NCBI GenBank assembly: GCA_035403265.1
Contig: DAONEV010000017.1
Coordinates: 1-24,609 of the forward strand
Direction: 5' to 3'
Length of the DNA stretch: 24,609 nt
Source of the DNA: JAAYVZ01 sp035403265
GTDB taxonomy: Bacteria; Acidobacteriota; Thermoanaerobaculia; Thermoanaerobaculales; Thermoanaerobaculaceae
Shown here piece by piece: positions 1 to 9,330 of the stretch. A model generated the notes under the pieces. That model had not been told where the DNA came from and did no database searches. It saw only the letters and a program-made list of their open reading frames with translations. The stretch's first letter is position 1; each line of letters opens with the position of its first letter. Position numbers and translations under genes: made by a program.

Positions 1-1163
1 AGGGCCAGATCAGCCTCGCCGAGCGCCGCTTCGTAGGCAGCGGCAAACGAGGCCCGCCCCGCGGTCAGAGAGCGCGGCTCGAAGACGGCCACCACCCGGC
101 GTCCCGGAAAGCGGTGCCGCGCCCCCTGGAGCGTCAGCCCGACGGCCGTCGGATGGTGGGCGAAGTCGTCGACCACCACCACGCCCGCGGCCTCACCCAC
201 CTCCTCCAGGCGCCGCCGCACACCGGGAAACGACCGCAGCGCGGAGTCGAGCGCACCAGGGCCGATGCCGGCCAGAAGCGCGCAGGTGCTGGCGGCCATC
301 ATGTTGTCGAGGTTGTGGCGCCCCACGAGCGGGACCTCGACCGTGAACGTCGCACCACGCCAGGACAGCGCCGCGGCCAGGCGGCCGTCGACGTGGCCCC
401 ATGCCGTGCACCGGAGGTTCGCGCTCTCGTCGCGCCCGTACCAGATCACTCCAGGGTGGGCTCCCGCCACGGCACGCGCCCCGGCATCGCCGAGGTTGGC
501 CACCACCGCGCCCTCCGGTCCCACCAGTGCCGTTCCGGCGCGAAACGCTGCCAGGATGGCATCCAGGTCGGGGTAGATGTCCCCGTGGTCAAACTCGACG
601 TTGCCGACGACAAAGAAGTGCGGGTGATAGTGCAGGAACTTGGGACCCTTGTCGAAGAACGCCGTGTTGTACTCGTCCCCCTCCACGACCGTCCAGGCAC
701 CCCGCCCCAGCCGCCACGGACGCCCGCCTCGGGGCACGCCGCCGACGAGGACCGTCGGGTCCAGGCCGCAGCTCGCGAAAATGTGGGCGACGAGCGCCGT
801 GGTGGTCGTCTTGCCATGGGTACCGGCGACGACGACGGCATGCGCCGACCGGCAGAAGCGCTCCCCAAACGCCGCGGCCTGGGAGGTGTACGGGAGCCCG
901 CGATCGAGCACTGCCTGCACTTCGACATTGCTGCGCGGCAGCGCGTTGCCGATGATCACCTGCTCGACCTCGCCCGGCATTGCCTCCGGGTCAAACCCCA
1001 GGCGGACAGGAATCCCAAGCTCGGCCAGGATCTCGGACATCGGCGGGTAAAGAGCCGAGTCGACCCCACAAACCGTCACGCCCGCCTCGTGGAGCAGGCC
1101 GGCCAGCGGGGCCATGGCAGTGCCACCGATGGGAAGGAAGTAGAGTTGGCAAGGTTTCTGCAT
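1..1163 (-). CDS. mpl: Mpl-type murein tripeptide ligase (UDP-MurNAc:tripeptide ligase), 3' end off window
   Basis: Reading the minus strand from ATG 1163 gives 387 codons open to the window edge; about 70 C-terminal residues are missing if the protein has the usual ~450-460. Mpl enzymes reattach recycled L-Ala-gamma-D-Glu-meso-DAP to UDP-MurNAc, using ATP, in the cytoplasm. Visible signs are the Mur-ligase nucleotide loop GTHGKTTTT at residues 114-122 and the stretch EGDEYNTAFFDKGPKF (161-176) followed by HYHP. The latter is typical of Mpl and separates it from MurC. There is also an EFDHGDIYPD motif (190-199), GRHNLDNMMAA in the central domain and DDFAHHPTA (332-340). The ATG is preceded by GGAGCG about 10 bases upstream and by an in-frame stop, so no longer start is possible. 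It diverges from the DUF1573 gene. MurC is the alternative, but less likely. Confidence 0.93.
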   Translation of the reverse strand, partial: MQKPCQLYFLPIGGTAMAPLAGLLHEAGVTVCGVDSALYPPMSEILAELGIPVRLGFDPEAMPGEVEQVIIGNALPRSNVEVQAVLDRGLPYTSQAAAFGERFCRSAHAVVVAGTHGKTTTTALVAHIFASCGLDPTVLVGGVPRGGRPWRLGRGAWTVVEGDEYNTAFFDKGPKFLHYHPHFFVVGNVEFDHGDIYPDLDAILAAFRAGTALVGPEGAVVANLGDAGARAVAGAHPGVIWYGRDESANLRCTAWGHVDGRLAAALSWRGATFTVEVPLVGRHNLDNMMAASTCALLAGIGPGALDSALRSFPGVRRRLEEVGEAAGVVVVDDFAHHPTAVGLTLQGARHRFPGRRVVAVFEPRSLTAGRASFAAAYEAALGEADLA

Positions 1164-1249
1164 CGCCGATAGCGCGCTCCGCCGCGCGGGTGTACTCTAC
1201 CATCCCCGGCACGGCCGGAGCGGACGGAACTGAGAGGGGAGACCTTCAT

Positions 1250-2293
1250 ATGAAGCTTCGTACACTGATTCTCGGGGCGCTTCTCGTCGCGCCGGCAATG
1301 AGCTGGGCGCAGCAGGCCGCACCCGCCGTCGAGCCGCCAAAGCCTGCGGGGCCGGTTCCCACCATTGACATCGTCGAGAAGATCAAGGACTTTGGCACCG
1401 TCTCCAAGGGCGAGAAGCTGCGGGCCGAGTTCATCGTCCGCAACACCGGTCAGGCGCCGCTGGAGATCACCCAGGTGCGTCCGACCTGTGGATGCACGGT
1501 CGCCGACTTCGATCACACGATCGCACCTGGCACCACCGGCAAGATCCGCGCCGAGGTCGACACCTCCGCATTCTCGGGACCGATCGCCAAGGCGATCCTG
1601 GTGTTCTCGAACGATCCCATGTCCCCTCAGCTCAACCTGGTGATCAAGGGAGACGTGCGTTCCTTCGTTGAGGTCCTGCCGCGCGCCCTGATTCTCTTCA
1701 AGAACCTCCTCTCCGGCGAGGCTGCGACCGAGAAGGTCACGCTCGTATCGGGCGACGGCTCGGACTTCGCGGTCACCGGCACCGATGCCGGAGGTGGCCC
1801 GTACAAGATCACCTACCGTGCTCTCCCCGAGACTGAGCGGATCGCGGAGCGCAAGGGGCCCCAGTGGGAGGTCGCGATCACCGTTCCCGCCGACGCCCCG
1901 GAGGGCATGCTGAACCATCGGATCATCGTCAAGACCACGGCCGCCAAGGCCGCCGAAGTCCCCATCAACGTCACCGGGGCGGTGCGGCCGATCGTTCAGG
2001 TCATCCCGACGATCGCCAACCTTGGACGGGTCAAGTCGGACGCCCCGGTCGGCAGCAACGTGCTGCTGGTGAACAACCGCCAGGGGACCCAGCTTGAGAT
2101 CACCGAGGCCGTGGTGGACAATTCGAGCTTCAAGGTCGAGGTCATCCCCCTGCAGCCGGGGCAGCGGTTCCAGATCGCCATCACTCTGCAGGTCGGTGCA
2201 GCCAAGGGCGCCCAGAAGGGCACCCTCCGAATCTCCACGAACGACCCGCTGCGCAAGGTGCTCGAAGTGCCCGTCACCGCGCAGGTCGAGTAG
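1250..2293 (+). CDS. exported DUF1573-family protein
   Basis: 347 residues. The ATG at 1250 has a GAGGGGAGA ribosome site about 8 bases upstream and begins a clear Sec signal peptide (charged MKLR, hydrophobic core, AMSWAQQ near residue 20). Upstream in-frame codons are open but low in coding character. Residues about 46-134 form a DUF1573 domain: DFGTVSKGE, then FIVRNTGQAPLEI, then RPTCGC with Cys80 and Cys82, then an Ig-like strand pattern ending in FSNDP. A second Ig-like segment with SNDP-type wording (STNDPLRKVLEVPV) closes the protein, so it is probably two or three ASPM/DUF1573-like beta-sandwich repeats. The molecular role of this family is not established; periplasmic or secreted location is inferred from the leader. 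A GC hairpin follows the stop, so it is probably transcribed alone. Confidence 0.9.
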   Translation: MKLRTLILGALLVAPAMSWAQQAAPAVEPPKPAGPVPTIDIVEKIKDFGTVSKGEKLRAEFIVRNTGQAPLEITQVRPTCGCTVADFDHTIAPGTTGKIRAEVDTSAFSGPIAKAILVFSNDPMSPQLNLVIKGDVRSFVEVLPRALILFKNLLSGEAATEKVTLVSGDGSDFAVTGTDAGGGPYKITYRALPETERIAERKGPQWEVAITVPADAPEGMLNHRIIVKTTAAKAAEVPINVTGAVRPIVQVIPTIANLGRVKSDAPVGSNVLLVNNRQGTQLEITEAVVDNSSFKVEVIPLQPGQRFQIAITLQVGAAKGAQKGTLRISTNDPLRKVLEVPVTAQVE

Positions 2294-2317
2294 TATCTCA
2301 AATTCTGCTTTCACTCT

Positions 2318-2348
2318 GGCCCGGGGAAACCCGGGCCGAGTTCGTCTT
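2318..2348 (+). terminator. hairpin terminator after the DUF1573 gene
   Basis: GGCCCGGG (2318-2325), a GAAA tetraloop (2326-2329) and CCCGGGCC (2330-2337) make a perfect 8-bp GC stem 25 bases after the stop. A modest T-rich stretch (GAGTTCGTCTT) follows. The T tract is weak, so efficiency is uncertain. Confidence 0.6.
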
Positions 2349-2359
2349 GGACAAGCAGT

Positions 2360-2391
2360 TTGACCACACAATCACCACAGGCTGGTATCAT
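2360..2391 (+). promoter_or_regulatory. candidate promoter for the 2417 gene (extended -10)
   Basis: An extended -10 of the form TG-G-TATCAT lies at 2383-2391, 25 bases before the ATG at 2417. A -35-like TTGACC lies at 2360-2365, but the 20-base spacing is longer than usual. It sits just after the preceding terminator hairpin, as expected for a new transcription unit. Confidence 0.4.
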
Positions 2392-2416
2392 TACCTGCGG
2401 TACGGGGAGGATAGAA

Positions 2417-3289
2417 ATGCGAAGAGTGCTGCTTGCATGCGTTCTGCTGGCCGCCGTGGCCGCCAGCGCCGAGGAACTGACGGTCAACTCGATCCTGATG
2501 GCGTACAAGGCCGGAGCTCCGACCGAGGGAATCGTCGCCATGGTCAACAACCCGGCCAACACCGTCGCGATAACGACTGCTGATCTCGCGACCTTGCGCC
2601 GGGAAGGCGTTCCCGAGGCCGTGGTATTCGCCGTCCAGGCGAAGATCCCGGCCCCGACACCGACGCCAGTGCCATTGGCGCCTGACGACTCCAGGCTCGC
2701 CGACCTCGTGCGGCTGATCAAGTCGGGCTTGTCCGAATCGATCGTTGCCGACCAGATCAAGCAGTCCGGCCAGGCCTACAACCTTTCGGTCAACGACCTC
2801 ATCTACCTCAAGCAGAACGGCGTTCAGGAGTCCCTCATCGGCGCCCTCATGGCGACCGCCAGACCGGGCGGCGCCACAGGTGCGCCGGCCGGGGTCCCCG
2901 CCGTCGCCGGCTCTGCCGCTTCGGCGTCCGCACCCAAGGAGTTGGTCTTCGACGGCCTGGTGCAGCAGAAGCCGACCTTCCTCAAGAAGAACCGTCCCGG
3001 ACGCCTGATCCTGACCGGGGACCGCCTGGCCTGGGTGGACGGCGTCGATCCCAAGGAGAACTTCGAGTTCCAGCTCAACGGGCTCGAGAAGATCTGGCTC
3101 ACCTGCCAGGCTCGCACGCCCGAGAACTTCTGCTACCAGGTGAACTTCCAGATCGTCAAGGGCGCCCGGTACCGGTTCGAGGACATGAGCCGGAACTCCG
3201 GCTCGAATGCCGCCATTCTCAAGATCATGGACGCCTTGCGGACCTACCACTCGACCTTGCCGTTCGCCCCACCGGACGTCGAGAACTAG
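2417..3289 (+). CDS. exported protein with two tandem helical repeats and a PH/GRAM-like C-terminal region
   Basis: 290 residues. ATG 2417 follows GGGGAGG at 6 bases. Residues 1-18 are a Sec signal peptide (LLACVLLAAVAASA|EE). Two related repeats follow at about 25-72 and 97-144. Each reads roughly hydrophobic-x-AG/SG-x-x-E-x-IV ... T/V-x-DL-x-x-L-x-x-x-GV-x-E-x-hydrophobic (AGAPTEGIV...DLATLRREGVPEAVV; SGLSESIV...DLIYLKQNGVQESLI). A Pro/Thr linker separates them. After an Ala/Gly-rich spacer, residues about 175-278 alternate strands around GRLILTGDRLAWVD and NFEFQLNGLEKI. They end in a helix (AAILKIMDALRTYHS), which resembles a PH or GRAM fold. I do not recognise a named gene. The repeat type is common in secreted acidobacterial proteins as I recall; function is unknown. 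Confidence 0.85.
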   Translation: MRRVLLACVLLAAVAASAEELTVNSILMAYKAGAPTEGIVAMVNNPANTVAITTADLATLRREGVPEAVVFAVQAKIPAPTPTPVPLAPDDSRLADLVRLIKSGLSESIVADQIKQSGQAYNLSVNDLIYLKQNGVQESLIGALMATARPGGATGAPAGVPAVAGSAASASAPKELVFDGLVQQKPTFLKKNRPGRLILTGDRLAWVDGVDPKENFEFQLNGLEKIWLTCQARTPENFCYQVNFQIVKGARYRFEDMSRNSGSNAAILKIMDALRTYHSTLPFAPPDVEN

Positions 3290-3320
3290 GGATCCCGCCC
3301 GACGCCGTGTCAGGACCAGA

Positions 3321-3368
3321 CCGCCAGCCGGCGGACCGGAAATGCCGGAGCCGGCTGGACGGTTTTTT
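3321..3368 (+). terminator. Rho-independent terminator before the ATP synthase operon
   Basis: CCGCCAGCCGGC (3321-3332) pairs with GCCGGCTGGACGG (3350-3362) with a single bulged base, and is followed at once by TTTTTT (3363-3368). This is the best intrinsic terminator in the window. It closes the 2417-3289 gene, and it shows that no ATP synthase a/c genes lie in the same transcript upstream. Confidence 0.88.
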
Positions 3369-3401
3369 CCCTCCGAGTGTCCTGGGGGAATGCCTCGTGG
3401 G

Positions 3402-3430
3402 TTGACCCATCAGGCTGCCCTTGCTACCTT
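3402..3430 (+). promoter_or_regulatory. promoter of the ATP synthase operon
   Basis: TTGACC (3402-3407), 17 bases, then TACCTT (3425-3430). It lies just after the terminator and about 60 bases before the first operon gene. The predicted transcript start is near 3437. The same -35/17/-10 pattern recurs before the DedA gene (20194-20222), which supports it as a housekeeping sigma-70-type promoter. Confidence 0.6.
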
Positions 3431-3442
3431 GAGTGCCCGCAA

Positions 3443-3464
3443 CAGGGGCCGGCACCGGTCCCTG
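3443..3464 (+). promoter_or_regulatory. 5' leader hairpin of the ATP synthase mRNA
   Basis: CAGGGGCCGG (3443-3452) and CCGGTCCCTG (3455-3464) are complementary with one G-T wobble, giving a tight stem a few bases after the predicted transcript start. It may protect the 5' end of a long mRNA. No ligand-binding RNA family is recognised. Confidence 0.45.
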
Positions 3465-3489
3465 CTTGACCCCGCCGGGGGAGGTCAGA

Positions 3490-3924
3490 GTGATCACACC
3501 GCCCGATCTGTCGCTGGTCTTCATCATGCTCTGCTTTTGGGCGGTGTTCTTCGTGGTCTCGTCACAAATCGTCAAGCCCCTGGGCCGCATCCTCGACGAG
3601 CGCGACAACCTTTCGCAGGTGGCTGGCCAACGTCTGGACGACGCGCGCCAGGCCTTGCAGACAGCCATGACACAGAGCGAGAAGGAGCTTGCCGGGGCGA
3701 GTGCTGAGGCGACGCGGGAACGGGCCGGCCTGCGGGCCCAGGGCGAGGCCACCCGACGCGCCCGCCTGGACGCCGCCAGGGAGCGGTCGCAGCAGACCCT
3801 CGCGCGCCTGGGACAGGACCTTGAGCAGGCCAGCGCCGAAGCGCGGTCCGGGCTGCGCGCCAACACGCAGCAACTGGCCTACGAGCTGGCCGGACACCTG
3901 CTGGGAAGGGACCTTCTCAAGTGA
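3490..3924 (+). CDS. atpF': ATP synthase subunit b' (F0 peripheral stalk)
   Basis: 144 residues from GTG 3490, with GGAGGT 4 bases upstream. One N-terminal membrane span (about residues 8-27, LVFIMLCFWAVFFVVSS) is followed by KPLGRILDERDN, the usual b/b' boundary motif. The rest is a long charged, Ala/Glu/Arg-rich coiled coil ending in LAGHLLGRDLLK. Subunits b and b' form the peripheral stalk that holds F1 against rotation. The b' versus b assignment rests on gene order (first of two stalk genes), lack of a leader and shorter length. Its TGA overlaps the GTG of the next gene. Confidence 0.9.
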   Translation: MITPPDLSLVFIMLCFWAVFFVVSSQIVKPLGRILDERDNLSQVAGQRLDDARQALQTAMTQSEKELAGASAEATRERAGLRAQGEATRRARLDAARERSQQTLARLGQDLEQASAEARSGLRANTQQLAYELAGHLLGRDLLK

Positions 3925-4520
3925 AGCGCCCCGCCTCGTTTTTCGGTGTGCGCACCTGGTCAACGGTGCTCGGGCTGGTGGTGGCCATGCCGGCCTTTGC
4001 ATCCGGCGGTGAAGGCGGACCCGAGACCGTGTGGGGCCTCCCGCCACTCTTCTGGAAAATCTTCAACTTCATTCTTTTCTTTGGCTTACTGTGGTTCCTC
4101 CTGCGCAAACCACTGGGGCAGTTCTTCTCAGGCCGACGAGAGGCCATCGCCCACCAGCTCGCGGAGGCAACCCGCCAGCGCGACGAGGCCGAGCGCCTGC
4201 AGCACGAGATGGAGACCCGGCTGGCGGGCCTGCAGACCGAGATCATGACCCTGAGGGAACGCCTGCGCCTGGAGGGCGAGCGCGAACGCCAGGCCCTGGA
4301 GCAGCAAGGGGAGGCCGAGTCAGCCCGACTGCTGGCCCAGCTCGACCAGGAAGCGGCGCGGCGCGTTGCAGCGGCTCGCACCCAGCTTGCCCACGAGGCG
4401 GCCGAGACCGCAGTCGCCCTGGCCCGCGAGCTGCTCGCTCGGGAGCTCGGGCCTGCCGACCGTGATCGCATCTTTCGCACGACCCTCGAACGTCTGCAGC
4501 AGACGGGAGGTCAGGCTTGA
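3921..4520 (+). CDS. atpF: ATP synthase subunit b (F0 peripheral stalk)
   Basis: 199 residues from GTG 3921, overlapping the b' stop in a GTGA arrangement. It differs from b' in having a leader-like segment first (positively charged start, hydrophobic residues about 13-25, AFA|SGG). A periplasmic GGEGGPETVWGLPP stretch follows, then the membrane span (about 44-62, FWKIFNFILFFGLLWFLL) and RKPLGQFFSGRREAI. The remaining ~130 residues are a continuous charged coiled coil that would contact delta and alpha/beta. Whether the leader is cleaved cannot be told. A shorter start would remove it, but the overlap with b' supports GTG 3921. Its TGA overlaps the TTG of atpH. Confidence 0.93.
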   Translation: MKRPASFFGVRTWSTVLGLVVAMPAFASGGEGGPETVWGLPPLFWKIFNFILFFGLLWFLLRKPLGQFFSGRREAIAHQLAEATRQRDEAERLQHEMETRLAGLQTEIMTLRERLRLEGERERQALEQQGEAESARLLAQLDQEAARRVAAARTQLAHEAAETAVALARELLARELGPADRDRIFRTTLERLQQTGGQA

Positions 4521-5062
4521 GCCGGCGCATCGCCCGACCCTATGCCGCCGCCCTCTTCGGCGTCCTCGAGAAGGAGGGCACCGCAGTGCTCCGGCAGGCC
4601 GAAAGCCAGCTCGCATCGGTTTCCGAGGTGCTGCGAGCGGATCCCGCCTTCCTGAGAGCTTTCGAGGTTCCCTCTGTCGCCCCGGCCAGCAAGCGGGCAC
4701 TGATCGCCGCGGTCGCCAAGGCCGCCGAGCTGCGCCCCGAGACGGCCCGCCTTCTTGTCGTCATGACCGAGCACGTGAGACTGCAGTTCCTGCCGGAGGT
4801 GGTTGAGGTGCTACGCGCTCTCGTCGACCGCCGGGAAGGGCTGCAGCGCGGCCTCGTCGAGGTCCCTGCCGCCCTCGACGCGTCGCAGGTCGCCACCCTC
4901 AACGCCGCCATGACGCAGATGCTTGGTCGCCGCGTGGAGCTGGCGGCCGAGGTCCGCCCGTCTCTGCTGGCGGGCTTTGTGGTGCGGGTCGGTAGCCGGA
5001 TCTGGGACGGTTCCATCGAGACACAGCTCCGCCGCTTTGCGGCAAGCCGCGACATCAGCTAG
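4517..5062 (+). CDS. atpH: ATP synthase subunit delta (F1, OSCP-type)
   Basis: 181 residues from TTG 4517; the start sits inside TTGA with the b stop, and GGGAGG lies 6 bases upstream. The N-terminus RRIARPYAAALFGVLEKEG is the family's opening helix. The middle has the helix-bundle pattern with LLVVMTEHVRLQFLPEVVEVLRALVDRREG. The C-terminus has the beta/alpha domain ending GFVVRVGSRIWDGSIETQLRRFAAS, which is the conserved delta/OSCP signature. Length is normal. Delta joins the tip of the b/b' stalk to the top of the alpha3beta3 head. Confidence 0.95.
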   Translation: MSRRIARPYAAALFGVLEKEGTAVLRQAESQLASVSEVLRADPAFLRAFEVPSVAPASKRALIAAVAKAAELRPETARLLVVMTEHVRLQFLPEVVEVLRALVDRREGLQRGLVEVPAALDASQVATLNAAMTQMLGRRVELAAEVRPSLLAGFVVRVGSRIWDGSIETQLRRFAASRDIS

Positions 5063-5074
5063 GAGTTCGAAGGC

Positions 5075-6610
5075 ATGCACATCAGAGTTGACGAAATCAC
5101 CGACATCCTGCGCCGCCAGATTGCCGGCCTCGAGACCGCCGTGGACATGGCCGAGGTGGGAACCGTGGTGAGCGTGGGGGACGGCATCGCTCGCGTCTTC
5201 GGCCTCGACCACGTGATGGCCGGCGAGATGGTGGCGTTTCCCCACGACGTCTTCGGTCTCGCCCTCAACCTCGAGGAGGACGGCGTCGGGTGCGTGCTCA
5301 TGGGCGAGACCCAGTCCATCAAGGAAGGTGACGAGGTGCGCCGCACCGGCAAGATCCTCTCGGTGCCGGTGGGGAAGGCGATGATCGGCCGCGTCGTGGA
5401 TCCTCTCGGGCGGCCCCTCGACGGCAAGGGCCCGATCGTGGCTGACGACCACTACCCGATCGAGCGCATCGCCCCGGGTGTGGTGCGTCGCCAGCCGGTG
5501 AAGGAGCCGATGCAGACCGGCATCAAGGCGATCGACGCCATGATCCCGATCGGCCGCGGCCAGCGGGAGCTGATCATCGGCGACCGCCAGACCGGCAAGA
5601 CGGCGATCATCCTCGACGCCATCATCAACCAGAAGGGCAAGGACACGGTCTGCATCTACGTGGCAATCGGCCAGAAGCGTTCGACCGTCGCCCAGGTGGT
5701 GAAGATCCTCGAGGACCGGGGCGCCATGGCGCACACCATCGTGGTTATCGCCTCCGCCTCGGAGCCGGCCCCGTTGCAGTATCTGGCCCCCTACACCGGG
5801 TGCGCGCTGGGCGAGTATTTCCTCTACAACGCAGGCCACGCCGTCTGCTTCTACGACGACCTTTCCAAGCACGCGGCCGCCTACCGCGAGATCTCGCTCC
5901 TGCTGCGCCGGCCACCGGGCCGGGAGGCCTACCCCGGCGATGTTTTCTACCTGCACTCCCGCCTGTTGGAACGTGCCGCCAAGCTGCGTGACGACCTGGG
6001 CGGCGGATCGCTGACCGCCCTGCCGGTGATCGAGACCCAGGCCGGCGACGTCGCGGCCTACATCCCGACCAACGTCATCTCGATCACCGACGGCCAGATC
6101 TTCCTGGAGTCCGACCTCTTCTTTTCCGGCGTGCGCCCGGCCGTGAACGTTGGCATCTCGGTGTCGCGGGTCGGCGGCAACGCCCAGATCAAGGGGATGA
6201 AGAAGGTGGCCGGGTCCCTGCGCATGGATCTCGCCCAGTACCGGGAACTGGCGGCGTTCGCCCAGTTCGGTTCCGATCTCGACAAGGCCACCCAGCGGCA
6301 GCTTGCCCGCGGCGAGCGCCTGGTGGAGATCCTCAAGCAGGGACAGTACGTACCCATGCCGATCGAGCTGCAGGTGGCGTCGGTGTTCGCCGGCACCCGC
6401 GGCCTCCTGGACACCCTCAGGGTCGACGCCGTGCTTGGTTTCGAGACCTTCCTGCACGAGTACCTCAAGCTCCATCACCAGGAAGTCCTGGACACCATCG
6501 TCACCACCGGGAAGATCGAGGGCGACACCGAGAGGAGTCTCACCGTGGCGTGCCAGGCGGCACTGGCGGCCTACTTCCGGGAGCACCCGGAGGCAGCCCT
6601 TGGCCACTAA
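5075..6610 (+). CDS. atpA: ATP synthase subunit alpha (F1, non-catalytic nucleotide sites)
   Basis: 511 residues, normal length. ATG 5075 follows AGGAG and a second GAAGG. It begins with MHIRVDEITDILRRQI, the N-terminal helix that contacts delta. Next come the beta-barrel domain (GTVVSVGDGIARVFGLDHVMAGE) and the P-loop GDRQTGKT at residues 169-176, the same numbering as in E. coli, with Lys175. The segment VNVGISVSRVGGNAQIKGMKKVAGSLRMDLAQYRELAAFAQFGSDLD carries the alpha signature, including the SRVGG arginine finger. The C-terminal helical domain ends AYFREHPEAALGH. Twelve bases separate it from atpH, and it overlaps atpG by 11 bases. Confidence 0.98.
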   Translation: MHIRVDEITDILRRQIAGLETAVDMAEVGTVVSVGDGIARVFGLDHVMAGEMVAFPHDVFGLALNLEEDGVGCVLMGETQSIKEGDEVRRTGKILSVPVGKAMIGRVVDPLGRPLDGKGPIVADDHYPIERIAPGVVRRQPVKEPMQTGIKAIDAMIPIGRGQRELIIGDRQTGKTAIILDAIINQKGKDTVCIYVAIGQKRSTVAQVVKILEDRGAMAHTIVVIASASEPAPLQYLAPYTGCALGEYFLYNAGHAVCFYDDLSKHAAAYREISLLLRRPPGREAYPGDVFYLHSRLLERAAKLRDDLGGGSLTALPVIETQAGDVAAYIPTNVISITDGQIFLESDLFFSGVRPAVNVGISVSRVGGNAQIKGMKKVAGSLRMDLAQYRELAAFAQFGSDLDKATQRQLARGERLVEILKQGQYVPMPIELQVASVFAGTRGLLDTLRVDAVLGFETFLHEYLKLHHQEVLDTIVTTGKIEGDTERSLTVACQAALAAYFREHPEAALGH

Positions 6611-7463
6611 GGCCGACCTGCGCCGACGTATCCGCTCGGTCCGGTCGACCCAGCAGATCACCAAGGCCATGAAGATGGTGGCTGCGGCCAAGCTCCGGCG
6701 CGCGCAGCAGCGCATCATCGACGCCCGGCCCTACGCCTCGGCGCTGCACAGCCTGCTCGAATCCCTGATGGCTCGGGCTGCTCATTTCCGGCATCCCCTG
6801 CTGGAGACACGGCCAGAGCGTCGTGTCACACTCGTGGCGGTCACCGGCGACAAGGGCCTGTGCGGCGCCTTCAACAGCAACGTGCTGCGCGAGACCTACC
6901 TGCAGCTCCGATCCGGAAGGTGGGAAGAAGTTGAGCTGCTGGTGGTGGGGCGCAGGGGCCCCGAGTTCTTCCGCCACCGCGGCATTACCCCCTCCGCGGT
7001 GCACCCCGAGATGATGCGGGCCGTCACCGTCGAGGCAGCCTATGCCCTGGCGCGGACACTCGCGGACCGCTTCGCGAGCGGTGACACCGATGCGGTGTAC
7101 TTCGTCTACAACCAGTTCCGCTCGGTGATCACCCAGCACGTCGAGCTCGAGCGGTGGCTGCCCGTCGAGACCGCGAGCCTCGCCGAAGGCGTCGCCGACA
7201 GCGGGTGTCTGATGGAACCCACCGCTGCGTCGCTGCTCCACCAGTTGTTGCCGCGCCACCTGCAATTCGGACTGCTGCGGATCCTCCTCGACTCGGCGGC
7301 AGCCGAGCATGCGGCGCGGATGACCGCCATGGACGCGGCCTCCAAGAACGCCGCCGAGATGATCGAGGGCCTGACCCTCACCTACAACCGGGTGCGGCAG
7401 GCCACCATCACCAGGGAGCTCATCGAGATCGTATCCGGCGCCCAGGCGCTGGCCGAGAGGTAG
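6600..7463 (+). CDS. atpG: ATP synthase subunit gamma (F1 rotor shaft)
   Basis: 287 residues from TTG 6600, inside the last codons of atpA. GGAGG at 6589-6593 is 6 bases upstream, and the first residues (ATKADLRRRIRSVRSTQQITKAMKMVAAAKLRRAQ) are the conserved N-terminal rotor helix, so this TTG is the right start. Next is the Rossmann-like middle domain (VAVTGDKGLCGAFNSNVLR, LLVVGRRGPEFF). The C-terminal rotor helix has MTAMDAASKNAAEMIEGLTLTYNRVRQATITRELIEIVSGAQAL, matching the family signature. Gamma turns inside alpha3beta3 and drives catalysis. Eleven bases precede atpD. Confidence 0.97.
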   Translation: MATKADLRRRIRSVRSTQQITKAMKMVAAAKLRRAQQRIIDARPYASALHSLLESLMARAAHFRHPLLETRPERRVTLVAVTGDKGLCGAFNSNVLRETYLQLRSGRWEEVELLVVGRRGPEFFRHRGITPSAVHPEMMRAVTVEAAYALARTLADRFASGDTDAVYFVYNQFRSVITQHVELERWLPVETASLAEGVADSGCLMEPTAASLLHQLLPRHLQFGLLRILLDSAAAEHAARMTAMDAASKNAAEMIEGLTLTYNRVRQATITRELIEIVSGAQALAER

Positions 7464-7474
7464 GGAGTACGTCA

Positions 7475-8925
<1,451 letters not shown>

Positions 8926-8929
<4 letters not shown>

Positions 8930-9330
8930 GTGCTGGCCGACTCCACCTGCGGGTGGTAAGTCCCGAGCGGGTCGTGCTGGAGGCCGAGGTCGAGAGCCTC
9001 AGCCTTCCCGGCGCCATCGGGCAGCTCGGGATCCTGCCCGGACATGCCCACCTCATCACCTCCTTGCGCACCGGAGTGCTGGAAACCCACAGCGGCAATG
9101 CCATCCACCGGGTGGCCGTCTTCGGCGGCTTCGCCGAGGTCGGCGATGACACCGTGACGGTTCTGGCCGACGGCACCGCCCTGCCCGAGGAGATCGACCC
9201 GGCCACCGCCCAGGCCGACAAGGTCGCCGCCGAGGAGGCCCTCAAGACCGCCGGCGCCGGCGAAATCTCCGGTCTCCGCGAGCGCATCGACGCCGCCGAG
9301 GCGCGGATCGCCACGGCCAGAACGCACTGA
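8926..9330 (+). CDS. atpC: ATP synthase subunit epsilon (F1)
   Basis: 134 residues from GTG 8926, overlapping the atpD stop (GTGA). The N-terminal beta-sandwich is clear: LHLRVVSPERVVLEAEVESLSLPGAIGQLGILPGHAHLITSLRTGVL. It is followed by VAVFGGFAEVGDDTVTVLAD. The C-terminal helical hairpin (about residues 95-133) is present and Ala/Glu-rich, so the regulatory two-helix domain is not lost. Epsilon couples gamma to the c-ring and can inhibit ATP hydrolysis. It ends the operon; no clear intrinsic terminator follows before the porin gene. Confidence 0.95.

Noticed and set aside
114..1172. A 352-codon plus-strand frame across mpl
   Set aside because: The minus strand reads a clear Mpl with all Mur-ligase motifs; the plus frame is Arg/His-rich with no motif.
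1076..2371. A 431-codon minus-strand frame opposite the DUF1573 gene
   Set aside because: It overlaps the true mpl start and the whole DUF1573 gene, which has a signal peptide, ribosome site and terminator. The antisense product has no recognisable features.
4811..6718. A 635-codon open frame on the minus strand across the ATP synthase genes
   Set aside because: It lies antisense to atpH, atpA and the start of atpG, and its composition is that of a GC-rich mirror frame (His/Arg/Gly/Leu-rich, no motifs). The plus-strand genes are certain.
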